A stretch of DNA of 64,000 nt, from assembly GCF_004664715.2 (NCBI RefSeq), contig NC_051066.1, positions 84,593,735 to 84,657,734 on the forward strand, in the 5' to 3' direction. Positions 1-11,480 of this stretch are shown here, piece after piece. How positions within the stretch are numbered: the first letter of the stretch is position 1; every line of letters begins with the position of its first letter. The translations under genes were made by a program, and so were the position numbers. This stretch comes from Peromyscus leucopus. Lineage: Eukaryota; Chordata; Mammalia; Rodentia; Cricetidae. The notes below the pieces were generated by a model, which did not search any database, was not told the DNA's origin, and was given only the letters and a program-made list of their open reading frames with translations.

Positions 1-841
1 AGATGACAGTATTTTATAATCTTCCTAGACCATTCTAGTAAGCATCCAGACCTGAGGACCACAATGAGTAATTGCAGAAGATCAGGAATTAGACTCACTT
101 ATGTCCTTGCCTGTGTACTCAAGGGAAACTGATTTATCTTCAGAACATGTGTCTTTTCATCTTAAAAATGATGCTTCTGGTATTTTCCCATCAATGTCTG
201 GAACAGTCAAAGGAGAAGTAGTAATTGTAAGAGTCCTTTAGAAATCATAAGGTGTCATACACTTGTAAAGTGTAATGATTGGTACATTAATGTCCCTGAC
301 TGCTTTTAATCTCTGACATTTACTGGTAGGTCCATGGAGAAGAATCCTAGTTTCATAACTCTGCACTAGAAACGCCCTCTTGTATCGTCTTTCCAACTCA
401 CAAGGACCTACTGGCTGAACAGATTCTCTTTCCCATCAGAGGAGAGAATATACAGAAGAAGCTTGCCTCAGTGAGAGGAAATGGAGAGATGAGGACTGTG
501 TAACCTCAACCACAGGCATTTGTTGTCAAAGATCTGAATTCAACTGAAGGGCTGAAGTGTTAGCTGATATGCTTTTTCCCAGCACTCACATTCAATTCAG
601 AAATGAGACTTCCCATTACCAAGAATAGTCCATCCCAGTGGGAGTGCAGAGCTTCTTCCTCTGGGTTTTAGACGGACTTGGGTGTGTGGTGAGGACACAC
701 AAAGAAAAAAAAACACATTACACAGACATTTTCCAACTCCTGTTTTCTAATAGACTATGACTCTTCACATTTTCAGGATGAGGCATGCAGAAGCTGGATT
801 AGTGACTTGTGTTGTTGCTTGGATAAAATGCCTAACTTGAA
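1..841. other. Intergenic, no recognisable feature
   Basis: No repeat, gene or RNA recognised on either strand. Confidence 0.6.
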
Positions 842-1150
842 CACAGCTTAAGAAAGGAAAGCTTTATTCAAGGGTATGGTCAGCCCATCATGGTATCAGG
901 GGTCTGAGGTAGATAGTCATATTGCATCTGTAGTCAGGAAGCAGGACAGATGAATGCTGGTGATCAGCATGCTGTTTCTCCTTTTTATTCCATCCTAAAA
1001 CCCCACCTATGGTATTCTTCTTCACACATTTAGGGTAGCTCTTTCTACTTCAACTAACCTAATCTATATAATCCCTCACAAACATGCCCAAAGCTACGTT
1101 TCCATGGTTTGTCTAAATTCCAGCAAGCTGATAAACAGTATTAATCATCC
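842..1150 (-). repeat. Rodent interspersed repeat, family uncertain
   Basis: The segment from CTTTATTCAAGGGTATGGTC to GTATTAATCATCCC resembles a common rodent repeat read in reverse. The name is not certain. Confidence 0.3.
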
Positions 1151-1744
1151 CAGGGGCTTGTGGCCTTTTGAGAGGTAGGAAAGATTGACAAACATTAACG
1201 TCTGGGATGTTCTCTAGCAATTCTGAGTTCCATCCTATGTATCTTTTAAACTATCCATAATAGTCCTACAGTAGTAAATATTGAGACTACAAAGGGGAAA
1301 AAGCAGAATAAGAGAAGGGAAACCATACTCATATCCCCAGGTCTCTACCTTTCCCTGGGGCTTCCTCTAGGGACAATCTGTCAACTCTACCTTTCTAACT
1401 TCAGCAGAGGATCCACCCTCCTCCAAAGCCTTGTGCCAAGTGATTCACAGACAGAATTGCTACATTCATGAGTTGTGAAAGAGCAAACTAATTTCTAAGA
1501 GAAAATCAGGCAAAAATACCCAAGGCAATATAAAAAATAAATACAATTATAAATACAGATATTTTTATTACTATTGACTCTGTCCCTTGTACCAAAAATC
1601 CACCCTCTGAAATCACTGACAATGGAGATGTCTCAAGCATGCAACTAGGCATCTCAAAACATATGCAAATATACCATATTACACGTTACATGCTTGAGAC
1701 ATTTTCTTTCACTTTAGCCCTCAGAAAAGAGAGAATTATCTGTT

Positions 1745-1815
1745 GTTTTGTAGTTCAGTGGTAGAATATTTGCCAAGCATGTACAGGCCCTGGATTTGAT
1801 TCCAAGTAGCAGGGG
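1745..1815 (+). mobile_element. ID SINE
   Basis: TAGTTCAGTGGTAGAATATT and GCCCTGGATTTGATTCC, a BC1-derived ID body. Confidence 0.65.
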
Positions 1816-2011
1816 AATGGAAGAAATTGCAATTTATTCCATTCTAATAGAGTCTTATATAGAGATTCCAGAATGCTGGAATCTGTAGTAACAGCTTTAT
1901 TTTAAACAACAGTGTATTATTATTCAGAGCAAATCTATTAACCAAATCAGTGCAAATCTGGGTATCTAATTTGTAGAAAATATCTAATAAAAAATATTAA
2001 ATGAGAACTAA

Positions 2012-2240
2012 AGGGTCTGAAGATGTGATTCAGTTGGTCAAATGCTTGCCCAGGAGATGTGAACTCCTGAGTTCAATCACCAGCACCACAGAAGCCAGGA
2101 ATGGTGGTACACCCCTGTGATCCCAGAACTTTGGACGAGGCAGCATGAAGATTAGAAGTTCAAGGATGTCCTCAGCTACACAGCAAGTTTGAGGCAACCT
2201 AGGTTACATGAGATCCTCTTATTAAAAACAAAACAAAATT
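2012..2240 (+). mobile_element. B4 SINE (ID-B1 composite)
   Basis: An ID-like part (GATTCAGTTGGTCAAATGCT) is followed by a B1-like part (GGTGGTACACCCCTGTGATC). Confidence 0.7.
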
Positions 2241-2255
2241 GAAAGGAAGGAAGAT

Positions 2256-2288
<33 letters not shown>

Positions 2289-2379
2289 CAGAGAGACAGA
2301 GACAGAGAGACAGAGAGACAAAGACAGACAGAGACAGAGAGACAGAGACAGAGACAGAGAGACAGAGACAGAGACAGAT
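2256..2379. repeat. TG / GA / CAGAGA microsatellite
   Basis: A TG run passes into GA and then CAGAGA units. The low-complexity open frames over it are not genes. Confidence 0.95.
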
Positions 2380-3195
2380 GCATTGTATGTACAAGTGTGT
2401 AGGTAATCTCACCAGAGGTCAATGTTAGCTGTCTCCCTTTATCATTCCCAAGTTTTTTTCCTTTCAGACAAGATCTCTCCCTTGCTGTTTCAGCTTCAAT
2501 GGTTGGCTCGCTGGGGAGTTCCCAAGATATACCTGTCTCTCCTGTTGTGTAGCATTTTACTCCAAGTTGAAAAATTCCATCTAGGAGGTAGCTATTTTAA
2601 CTCAGAAAGTTCTGAAGTGAGATTTAAGACTCAGAAAGTAAACAATCCATAAGTCTCAGGAAGTCCCTGAAATTGACCAGATATAAGTCTTCTCACTCCT
2701 CAGGGTAATATAAGCAGTGGGACCCCATGAGGAGATTCAAATCAGCCTGGAAGAGAAAGACCAACAAAACTGCCTAGAAGAAACTCTTTGACAAGTTGAG
2801 CTATCTGCAAGTCATGCATAGAGTTCCAAGACTCTTGCTTTATTGAGTCATCACTCATACTGGACAGACTTTTCATGAAATAGCTGCATTTGAGTCATCC
2901 ATGCTCTGGTAATTTATCCCCATCATACTCCTGTAAGTAATCTCAAAAACTCATTGATTCACCAAGTTGGATTTAGGTGATATTGTTACTTTGGCCTGTC
3001 ATCAGTTTACTACTTGAGGAGAGATGTTTGTTCACATCTCCTCAAGAATGGTGTCACACATTACTCCACTCAGTGCTGGAATTGCAAGTGCATGTTGCCA
3101 TGCCCCTTGCTTTTACATAGTGTTAGAATCTGAAATCAGGTTCTTATGTTTGCTTAGGAAGGAGTTTACCAATTTTGCTATCTCCTCTGCCCAAT

Positions 3196-3264
3196 ATGGT
3201 ATGATATAATATAATATGTGATATAATATAATATAATTAATATAATAATATAATATAATAAATA
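3196..3264. repeat. TATAA-rich microsatellite
   Basis: ATATAATATAATA units, almost pure A/T. Confidence 0.9.
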
Positions 3265-3310
3265 TTCACAAGTACATACTTACATGATGGGTAGTTTTAA
3301 AACTTGTGTT

Positions 3311-3456
3311 GTCCAGGCAGTGGTAGCATATGCCTTTAATTCCAGCACTGGGGAGGCAGAGACAGGTGGGTCTCTGTGAGTTCCATGTGAGCCTAGTCTA
3401 CAAAGTGAGTTCCCTGACAGCCAGAACTTTTACAAAGAGAAAACTCTATCTTAGGG

Positions 3457-3491
<35 letters not shown>
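3311..3491 (+). mobile_element. B1 SINE with long A tail
   Basis: TGCCTTTAATTCCAGCACTG and GTCTCTGTGAGTTCC, then about 36 A. Confidence 0.85.
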
Positions 3492-3493
<2 letters not shown>

Positions 3494-3504
3494 TCTTGTG
3501 TTAC

Positions 3505-3588
3505 AACTGGGCATGTTTTCTGTGGCAATGCATTTGCTAAGCATGAACAAGGCCCTGGTTTCTATCCCCAGCACTTAAAAAAAAAAAT
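3505..3588 (+). mobile_element. ID-like SINE
   Basis: CATTTGCTAAGCATGAACAA, GGCCCTGGTTTCTATCCCCA, A tail. Confidence 0.6.
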
Positions 3589-3928
3589 CCCATTGTTATG
3601 TAATTTACAATAGGTATAAAATTTCCTATGCTAGATCAAACACATTCAAAAAAGTACAACCTCAAACAATAAATAAGTGGTTCAGTCAACTGTTAAATAA
3701 CTCAAGAAATAAAAGTTAGATTTCTTATTAAATGTGAGTAGAAGACATAAATGAGTTCAAAAATATTGCTTAGTATGCTTTTCTAAATATGTAATAATTA
3801 ATACCTATGTCCATCTAAATTCACATATTAAATATTATAAATAGGCAACTGACCATTTAGCTCCAAGTTTTATGTATTTGTGCTTGCCAATTTTTAAGTT
3901 TATTTCATTCTTTATATTACATATTATT

Positions 3929-4102
3929 ATATGTGTGTGCCTGAGTGTATGTATGTGCACAACATGCATGAATGAGCCCATGTAGGTCAGAAGACAGCAT
4001 TGAATCCCCTGGCACTGGAACTTCAGAATCACTCACCATGTGGGTACTGGGAACTGAACTCAGGTCCTCTGAAGAGCAGTAAGTACTCTTACCCTCTGGA
4101 GA
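3929..4102 (-). mobile_element. B3 SINE, antisense
   Basis: CACCATGTGGGTACTGGGAA and GGTCCTCTGAAGAGCAGTAA are reverse B3 features. Confidence 0.75.
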
Positions 4103-4165
4103 GAAATGCAAGAATCACTTGCATGACCTGATATAAAAAGTAGAAAGTTCAGATTTCTGAATGCT

Positions 4166-4248
4166 TCTCTCCCTCTCCCTCTCCCTCTCCCTCTCCCTCT
4201 CCCCCTCCCCCTCCCCCTCCCCCTCCCCTCCCCCTCCCTCTCTCTCAC
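4166..4248. repeat. CTCTCC / CCCCTC pyrimidine tract
   Basis: Homopyrimidine on +, adjoining the antisense B1. Confidence 0.95.
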
Positions 4249-4383
4249 TGAGGCAGGGTTTCTTTGTGTAGCCCTGGTTGTCCTGGACTAGCTCTGTAGA
4301 CCAGGTCAACCTCGAACTCAGAGATCCATCTGCCTCTGCCTCCTAAGTGCTGAGATAAAAGGTGTGCACCACCACACCGGGCT
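4248..4383 (-). mobile_element. B1 SINE, antisense, with CT-rich side
   Basis: GCAGGGTTTCTTTGTGTAGC to CACCACCACACCGGGC. The adjoining CT tract probably grew from the tail side. Confidence 0.85.
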
Positions 4384-5701
4384 GTTTCCCATTTTTATTT
4401 GACCATTGAACTTGGTGCACGTGAGACAGGAGTTCTACAAGAACATATATTACTCATTATTCCTCCTGCTGCAAAGAATCTGACCAACTTGAAAGGCACT
4501 TTTGAAAACAGGTTCCTTTCCTTTGATTTCCAAGTAGAACTGGAAATGCATGCATGAGTACTATCTATTGCCCATCACAGTTCACTTGCATCCCCTAGTA
4601 GGCTAGTATATTTCATCCAAAAGAAATTTACCTTTGTCCTCACTGTTCAGGTATGGTATCATTCTCTAAAACAAAAAAAGTCTGTCATCACTTCATGCTC
4701 AGCAGTATAATCATCCCTTCCTGTATAATATCCAGAAACTTTACTCAGGGACCCAACACTAAGTAACGTGAAGTCAAGTCACAGTTTTCATATACAAGGC
4801 ACAAGATATTGAGTGATAAAATGACTGATACCTACAATAAATATAGTACATCTCCAGTTGTGATATTGATGGTGAAATGAATAACTGCCAGTGTCATCGA
4901 CGGTCACATGCATACTATATCCATGGTCACTAATAAAGAACATACCATGCAGGAGGCTCTGCACAGCTATTAACATTTAATTATCACTACAGTGATAACT
5001 GCAAAATTGGTACAACCAAACTGGGAGTCTATGTCAAAACAATCTATCCAGACTGCTATAATCAGGAACTGGCCAAGTCCAGTTACTTAACCCTTACCGA
5101 CTTGACATCTTTCAATCTTTAATTCTCTGAAATTTGTTCTCAAATTGTTTGGGGACAAAGATGGTTTTGATGTCATATGTCCAAGTTGTCTTCTGAACTC
5201 AAAGTGATTTGGTTTTATACAGTAGCTCCAACTGGTGGCAAATGGAAGAAAATACAATTCATTTAGGATTTCCACCAGTCCCCCTCCTGACAAAAGCTGT
5301 TTTGTTTTTCCCATTTAAAAGGAACTTATTGTTATGTATTTTATAACTCTTTGTTGGGAAATAAACACTGTAAATTGTTCTGGGGGGGGGGGGGAGCTAG
5401 CAATACAGTGAAAAATGCTAGGACAATCTAGGTCTGAACTTTGACATCAGATAAAGTAGTCATTTCTTGTTTTTTAGACAGTTTTTATGTTATAAATTAG
5501 ATAATGTAATTGCAAAGAATGGGTCCAGTGAATAATTGTTTATTCCTCTTTTTCAAAAAGACAATTAAAAAGGTTCATTTGCTTCCCCACCCTTTAGCTT
5601 ATTGCTATTAATATTATTTGTTAGGTCTCTTAGGACGTGAGTGCTCTGTGCTTAAAGCAGCATTTTATTTTTAATTGCTTGGATTCATCTGAGGAAAAAA
5701 G
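4384..5701. other. Intergenic, no gene; one G run
   Basis: Unique-looking AT-rich DNA. Only a 13-G run (5382-5394) stands out. Confidence 0.6.
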
Positions 5702-5715
5702 AAAAGCCATCCCTA

Positions 5716-5931
5716 TGCCTTGCTCAGCCTTGACCCGCCTTGGAGGGACGTGGTCCAGCCCTAACTTGATATGCCAGCCTCTGTTGACTACCCAAGGGAG
5801 GCCTCACCTACTATGAGGAATGGATGGGGGGCATGGAAGAGAGATGGGGGAACAGGAGAAGGGGAGGGAGAGGGAACTGTGGTTGGTATATAAATGAAAA
5901 AGAATTTTTAAATAAAATAAAATTTTAAAAT
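5716..5931 (+). mobile_element. Young, 5'-truncated L1 3' end with perfect target-site duplication
   Basis: About 216 bp of L1 3' end (GGGGAACAGGAGAAGGGGAG type, then an A-rich tail with AATAAA). A perfect 14-bp duplication, AAAAGCCATCCCTA, flanks it at 5702-5715 and 5932-5945. Confidence 0.9.
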
Positions 5932-6450
5932 AAAAGCCATCCCTAACTAAAAGGAGGTTCCAAGTCCTGCTGGACGCTTATCTTCTACAACTTACAGCGT
6001 AACTTCCCACCAGAGAAGAGGCATTTGTGCAATAGACAGAATTCTGCTGACAAAGCTGAAAACGAAAGAACTGTCTGTCTCTAGATTTTCTCAGTGAACT
6101 TTCTTCAATGTACATGCTGATTGTTTCCCAGTTGCCAAGATACCTTGCATCCAGAAAATTCTTTGAAAAAGGAGAAGTATAGCCATTATTTATATGCTCT
6201 ATTATGGCCACATAGTACAATTTGAAGCATTTTATTGGAAGTCATAACTAAGAAAGTTATTAAATCTGCATACATACATTAGCACTAATACAATATATTA
6301 TTTTACACCTGAATAAAAGTATTAGTAAATTGTTCACCTTTTAGCTTTTTGAAGATTTATATTTAATTTTTCAAGTATAAATCCTTGACTTACCATGCAT
6401 TCCAATAAACACATTTTAAGTTGAAAATACCTTCAGTCAAACTGTATTTA

Positions 6451-6641
6451 CTACACCTGTCCTACTGAACGCCAGTGCTTATCAACACTGTCTCCTACAC
6501 GCAGTATCACCATTGACTACACCTGTCCTACTAAACACCAGTGCTTATCAACACTGTCTCCTACATGCAGTATCACATTGACCATACCTGTCCTACTAGA
6601 CACACATACTTATCAACACTGTCTTATACACACAGTATCAC
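6451..6641. repeat. Tandem repeat, three copies of about 66 bp
   Basis: Copies at 6451-6516, 6517-6581 and 6582-6641 each contain CCTGTCCTACT, TTATCAACACTGTCT and CAGTATCAC. Copies 1 and 2 are close; copy 3 is more diverged. Confidence 0.9.
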
Positions 6642-6959
6642 CTGTTCAGCCTTCTAATCCTGTGACCAACTGGAGGCTATAGCTCACTGCCTCTGCTCAG
6701 CACCTTACAAAGTTAGAGTTTGCCTATGGAAATAACCACACTTTGTACTCTGATGTATGGTTTGTGCCAAAGTGTATCACTTTTACACAATTGTAAAATG
6801 GAAAATTCAAAGTGGAATCATCATAGGTCAGTACCATCTACAAGGACCTTAATTACTTTGAAAAAGAATACTTCCTTTTTAAGTAAAGATAGTGAAATAT
6901 GTCGTAGTGAAGGGAAATAACTCTAACATTGTAAGGACTAATAATTTCAAAAATTATTA

Positions 6960-7704
6960 GGGCCTGGCATTATGATTCAGTGGTTAAGACCACTTGCTGC
7001 TTTTACAGAGGACTAGGTTCTCTTCCCAGTACTCACATGGTGGCTCACAACCATCTTCAGCTCCAATTCCAGAGTAACCAATGCCCTCTTCTGTCGCTGG
7101 GGTTTTCCTGCCTTGCCCACAGTCAGGACAAATCTTAGTCACCTGCCAGTCCCACAGCCGCTCAGACCCAACCAAGTAAACACAGAGACTTATATTGCTT
7201 ACAAACTGTCTGGCCGTGGCAGGCTTCTTGCTAACTGTTCTTATATCTTAAAGTAACCCATTTCTAGAAATCTATACCTTGCCACGTGGCTCGTGGCTTA
7301 CCAGCATCTTCACATGCTTCTTGTGCTGGCGGCATCTGGCAGTCAGTCCTTCTGTCTTCCTGTCCTTTTATTTCTCCTCTCTGTTAGTCCCGCCTATCCT
7401 TCCTGCCTAGCCACAGCCGATCAGGTTTTATTTATTGATCAATCAGAACAAATTGACATACAGACCATCCCCCAGCACAGCCAAGTGCAGACCATCTCAA
7501 ACACCTGCACTCAGGCCCATGGTCCTAATCATCCTCTATGCAGACCTGCTGGGTAACGCCACAAAGAACCCAAGAAGGGCTCCCACAGGACATACAGAAC
7601 ATCCCAGAGCACTCTTCTGACCTCTGTATACACCAAATACACATGTAGTGCATATATATACATGCAGACAAACACTCATACAAATCCTTCTTAAAAATTC
7701 AAAA
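6960..7704 (+). mobile_element. B3 SINE split by a solo LTR
   Basis: 6960-7091 is the 5' part (GATTCAGTGGTTAAGACCAC ... CCAATGCCCTCTTC). After the LTR, 7612-7704 continues CTCTTCTGACCTCTG to the tail. Confidence 0.85.
7092..7611 (-). mobile_element. Solo ERV2-like LTR, mosaic, inside a B3 SINE
   Basis: A 520-bp element reads TG...CA on either strand, with perfect 6-bp duplications CTCTTC at 7086-7091 and 7612-7617. Most of it resembles the LTR at 54831-55230. The stretch 7472-7588 instead resembles the start of the LTR at 18017-18342. It splits a B3 SINE. Confidence 0.85.
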
Positions 7705-7727
7705 GCAGATGTTAGGGGGAAAGTTTT

Positions 7728-7905
7728 GTTAGGAGAGCGCTTTGCTGCTATACACCCAGCCTCGGGGTTGATCCTCAGAACAGCATACATCTGGGTGTGC
7801 CGGCATACCCCATAGTCCCAGCACTTAGGAGGTAGAGGCAGGGCAATCAGACTGTCAAGATCATGCTAGTTTACACAGTAAGCCAGGAGGCCAGCTCAAA
7901 AATAG
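7728..7905 (+). mobile_element. B4 SINE (ID-B1 composite)
   Basis: ID-like GGGGTTGATCCTCAGAACAG followed by B1-like CATAGTCCCAGCACTTAGGA. Confidence 0.65.
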
Positions 7906-8167
7906 AAATACTGTAAAACAGAACTTACAATTAACTAAGTACTTAAATCCTGGGAGTAAAATTTTTAATCTTAGCTTACTTATCAATAAAATGAAGATTA
8001 AACATAAATATTAAATAAGACAATGTGTATGAAGAGTCTACTATGTATCCCAGCTTGGAATAGATGTTCCTTTTGCATTCTCCTCTGCAAATTCTGAGAA
8101 AGCATCTTTAAGTAATCGGCTCTAAATCTTGATGACACAGAGTGAACACCTATCAAACTCAAAATAG

Positions 8168-8922
8168 GGCTGCAGAATAGCCCCACAGGTAAAGAGCTTG
8201 TCATTGTAAGAAACAGTATTTGGATCTCCAGCATCCACATAAATGCTTGAGTAGGTGTACTGGCCCAACTATAACCCAGCTCTGAAGAAGCAAATCCCCA
8301 GGGCAGGCAAGTCAACTAGACTAGCTAGGTGAGCTCTTGGTTCCAGTAAGAAACTCTGCCTTGATATACAGGGCAGAAAGCAATGGAAAAAGATACACAA
8401 TGCTGGAGGATGTCATTCAGTATGCTGTGAATATGTGTTGCTCTGATTGGTTGACAAATAAAAGGCTGATTGGCCAATAGCTAGGCAGGAAGTATAGGTG
8501 GGGCGAGCAAACGAGGAGAATGCTGGGAAGAGGAAGGCTGAGTCAGGAGTCACCAGCCAGACACAGAGGAAGCAAGATGACAAGGCAGAACTGAGAAAAG
8601 GTACCAAGCCTTGTGGCTAAACATAGATAAGAATTATGGATTAATTAAGTGTAAGAGCTAGTCAGTAATAACCTTGAGATAATGGCTAAGCAGTTATAAT
8701 TAATATATGCCTCTGTGTGCTTACTTGGGAGACATGAGTGGGAGAGACTTATCCCTAACGCTGGCTGGGACACAGGCAAACTTCCAGCTACAACCCAACA
8801 CAACTTCTAATTTCCCTATATGTGTATATACACATGTATATGTGCCTGCACACATATTTGTACCCATATACACATAAACACATATACACACTACACACAA
8901 ATGCACATTCAAAAAATTAAAA
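8168..8922 (+). mobile_element. B4/RSINE1-type SINE split by a solo LTR
   Basis: 8168-8400 has the tRNA-like part and the GAGCTCTTGGTTCCAGTAAG segment. 8799-8922 continues with a TA/CA-rich tail. Confidence 0.6.
8401..8792 (+). mobile_element. Solo ERV2-like LTR inside a B4/RSINE1 SINE
   Basis: A 392-bp element starts TGCTGGAGGA and ends CCAGCTACA. The flanking 6-mers ACACAA (8395-8400) and ACCCAA (8793-8798) match at 5 of 6. It contains TGTTGCTCTGATTGGTTGAC and TAAATAAA-like U3/R signals shared with the LTRs at 11109, 14251 and 54831. Confidence 0.8.
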
Positions 8923-9153
8923 GCCACTGTGAAAAGTAAACATAGGTGTACTATTTATTTTAAAGCATGTAGAGAATATATTGGATGTACAAATGAAAAA
9001 AGGTGGGGGAGAGGAAGGATCATAGACCAATTCTATGGTTTTAGAGAGCTTGTGTCCTCTATTTCTAGTTTATTAATCTTCTTTCCTTGGCAGGAACAGC
9101 AAAAACACAGAATACGCTAAAAGTCTCAGAGCACCACCTCATAAAAGTATTTT

Positions 9154-10335
9154 TTTCATTTTTTAAAATTTATTTATTAAATTTAATTTTACATATCAGC
9201 CACGGATTCCCTTGTTCTCCCACTCTCACTCCCCCACCCCACCCCACCCCACCCCACCCCTGCCTTCCCCCAAACCCCACCCCCCATTCCCATCTCCTCC
9301 AGGGCAAAGACTCCCCTGAGGATTGAGTTCAACCTGGTAGATTCAGTCCAGGCAGGTCCAGTCCCCTCCTCCCAGGCTGAGCCAAGTGTCCCTGTATAAG
9401 CCCCAGGTTCCAAACTGCCAGTTCATGCACTGAGGACAGGACCCGGTCCCACTGTCTGGATGCCTCTCAAGCAGATCAAACTAATCAACTGTCTTATTTA
9501 TCCGGAGGGCCTGATCCACTTGGGGGCTCCTCGGCTATTGGTTCATAGTTCATGTGTTTCCTTTCATTTGTATATTTGTCACTGTGCTTTTTCCAACCTT
9601 GGTCTCAACAATTCTTGCTCATACAAACCTTCCTCTTTCTCACCAACTGGACTCCTGGAACTCCACCTGGGGCCTGACCGTGGATTTCTGCATCCAGTTC
9701 CCTCAGTCATTGGATGGGGTTTCTAGCATGACAATTAGGATGTTTGGCCAGGTGGCCTTCAAATACTTCAGAGATCTATTCAGAGGGTCTGATCCAGTTG
9801 GGGGCCCCTCAGCCTTTGGTTCATAGTTCATGTGTTTCCATTCATTTGGCTATTTGTCCCTGTGCTTTATCCAACCTTGGTTTCAACAACGAGGATCGCC
9901 CAATGACGGAGAAATGGCTGAGATCTACATGAACAACCTGGACATGAGTGGGAGTAATGAAGGGCGAGGGTTGAGGGAAAGAGAGCCTGTGGGAGCGGTA
10001 GATCCCAGCTGGATCAAGAACAGAGAGGGAGAACAAGGAATAGGAGACCATGGTAAATGAAGACCACATGAGAAAAGGAAGAAACAAAGTGCTAGAGAGG
10101 CCCACAGAAATCCACAAAGATACCCCCACAATAGACTGCTGGCAATGGTCGAGAGACAGCCGGAACTGACCTACTCTGGTGATGGGATGGCCAAACACCC
10201 TAATAGTCATACTAGAAACCCCATCCAAGGACTGAGGAATCTGGATGCAGAGATCCATGGCTAGGCCCCAGGTGGAGCTCTGGGAGTCCAATTAGCGAGA
10301 AAGAGAAGGGTTTATATGAGCGAGAATTGTTGAAA
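9154..10335 (-). mobile_element. L1 3' UTR insertion with 5' inversion (twin priming)
   Basis: On the minus strand, 9154 to about 9889 is the cricetid-type L1 3' UTR ending in an A/T-rich tail at the left. From about 9890 to 10335 the sequence immediately upstream in L1 is present in the opposite (+) orientation. The junction lies at GTTGAAA, where the two halves would be continuous in L1. Flanking duplications TCATAAAAGTATTTT (9139-9153) and TCATAAAGTATTTT (10336-10349) differ by one base. Within the minus part a roughly 260-300 bp 3' UTR unit is present twice in tandem. Open frames here are not genes. Confidence 0.85.
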
Positions 10336-10867
10336 TCATAAAGTATTTTGACATCACAACAGCTCATTTTAAAATAACGTTTAGAATTCTTGTTGCTGTC
10401 AACTTTGAATAAAATGTGGTTAGCACCCTTATACAAAAAAATTAAAAGAAAATCAGATTTTGAGTGTTAGCCATTTTGATAGAAATATTTGTTCACCATG
10501 GTACATATAATATTGTGTTTTAGTTCTGGTAGCAAAGGAATTCAACCTATATCCAAATTTAAAAATGTGAGTAAATGATATACATAATAATGGTATGAAT
10601 TACCATAAAAACATTCTTATATTGATTAATTTTCATCATTTTCTTGGGTCTTTGACATGGTCTTTAATTTATCAGGAGCAATTTAACTGAAACAAACATG
10701 TACAAGCAGGAAAAACATCATAGCCAGCTAAAGAAGAGCCACGAATAAGAGATAATGACAGTAGACTATAGTCACAGAAATAAAGCACTTTCGCATTCAC
10801 TATCTCATTCCATCCTTGGTAAGTATATTCTGTTGGCAAGGCAGAACTGGCTTGCTTGCTTCATTAT

Positions 10868-10954
10868 TTATTTGTTTGTTTGTTTATTTATTTATTCGTT
10901 ACAATGTTTTGCATGTTAGGCAAGTGCTCTCATACTGAGCTAAATCCCCAGCCC
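10868..10954 (-). mobile_element. ID SINE, antisense, with TTTG/TTTA run
   Basis: GCATGTTAGGCAAGTGCTCT and GAGCTAAATCCCCAGCCC on + are a reversed ID. Confidence 0.65.
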
Positions 10955-11108
10955 AAGGCAGTTGTTTCTTATTCTTTCCATTCTGCTTTGGCCAAACAGC
11001 AGATAGAAAAGCTAGAAACTGGGAAAAGAGGAATTATTGATTTCCCATCAATAGGAAGGAGATAATGAGCAAGAATGACATTAGAACATTAGAATGGCAG
11101 GAGTCTTC

Positions 11109-11474
11109 TGCTGCAGGATAGTCTTTTTGTACACTATGAATATGTGTTGCTACCATTAGTTAATAAAGAAGCTGCTCTGACCTATGGCAAGACAGGTTAT
11201 AGCCAGGCAGGAAATCCAAGAGAGACACAGGGAGAAGAAAGGCAGAGTTGAGCAGAAGTCATCCAAGCCACCCAACAAACAAGATGCCAGCAGACCAGTA
11301 ATGACATGGCCACGTGGCAAAATACAGATTAATAGAAATGAGTTAATTTAAGATGTCAGAGCTAGCTAGCAATAAGCCTGAGCCATAGGCTAAGCAGTTT
11401 CTAATTAACAATAAGCCTCTGTGTGTTTATTTGGGACTAAGCAGCTGCGGGACACAGGAAAACTTCTGTCTACA
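11109..11474 (+). mobile_element. Solo ERV2-like LTR with perfect 6-bp duplication
   Basis: A 366-bp element, TGCTGCAGG...CTGTCTACA, is flanked by GTCTTC at 11103-11108 and 11475-11480. It belongs to the same family as the LTRs at 8401 and 54831. Confidence 0.87.
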
Positions 11475-11480
11475 GTCTTC

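Noticed and set aside
6451..6641. Regularly repeated units that might suggest a CRISPR-like array
   Set aside because: Three contiguous 66-bp tandem copies without repeat/spacer alternation, in a mammalian genome; a minisatellite.
9842..10291. 149-codon minus-strand frame
   Set aside because: Lies entirely in L1 3' UTR sequence across an inversion junction; not a protein gene.
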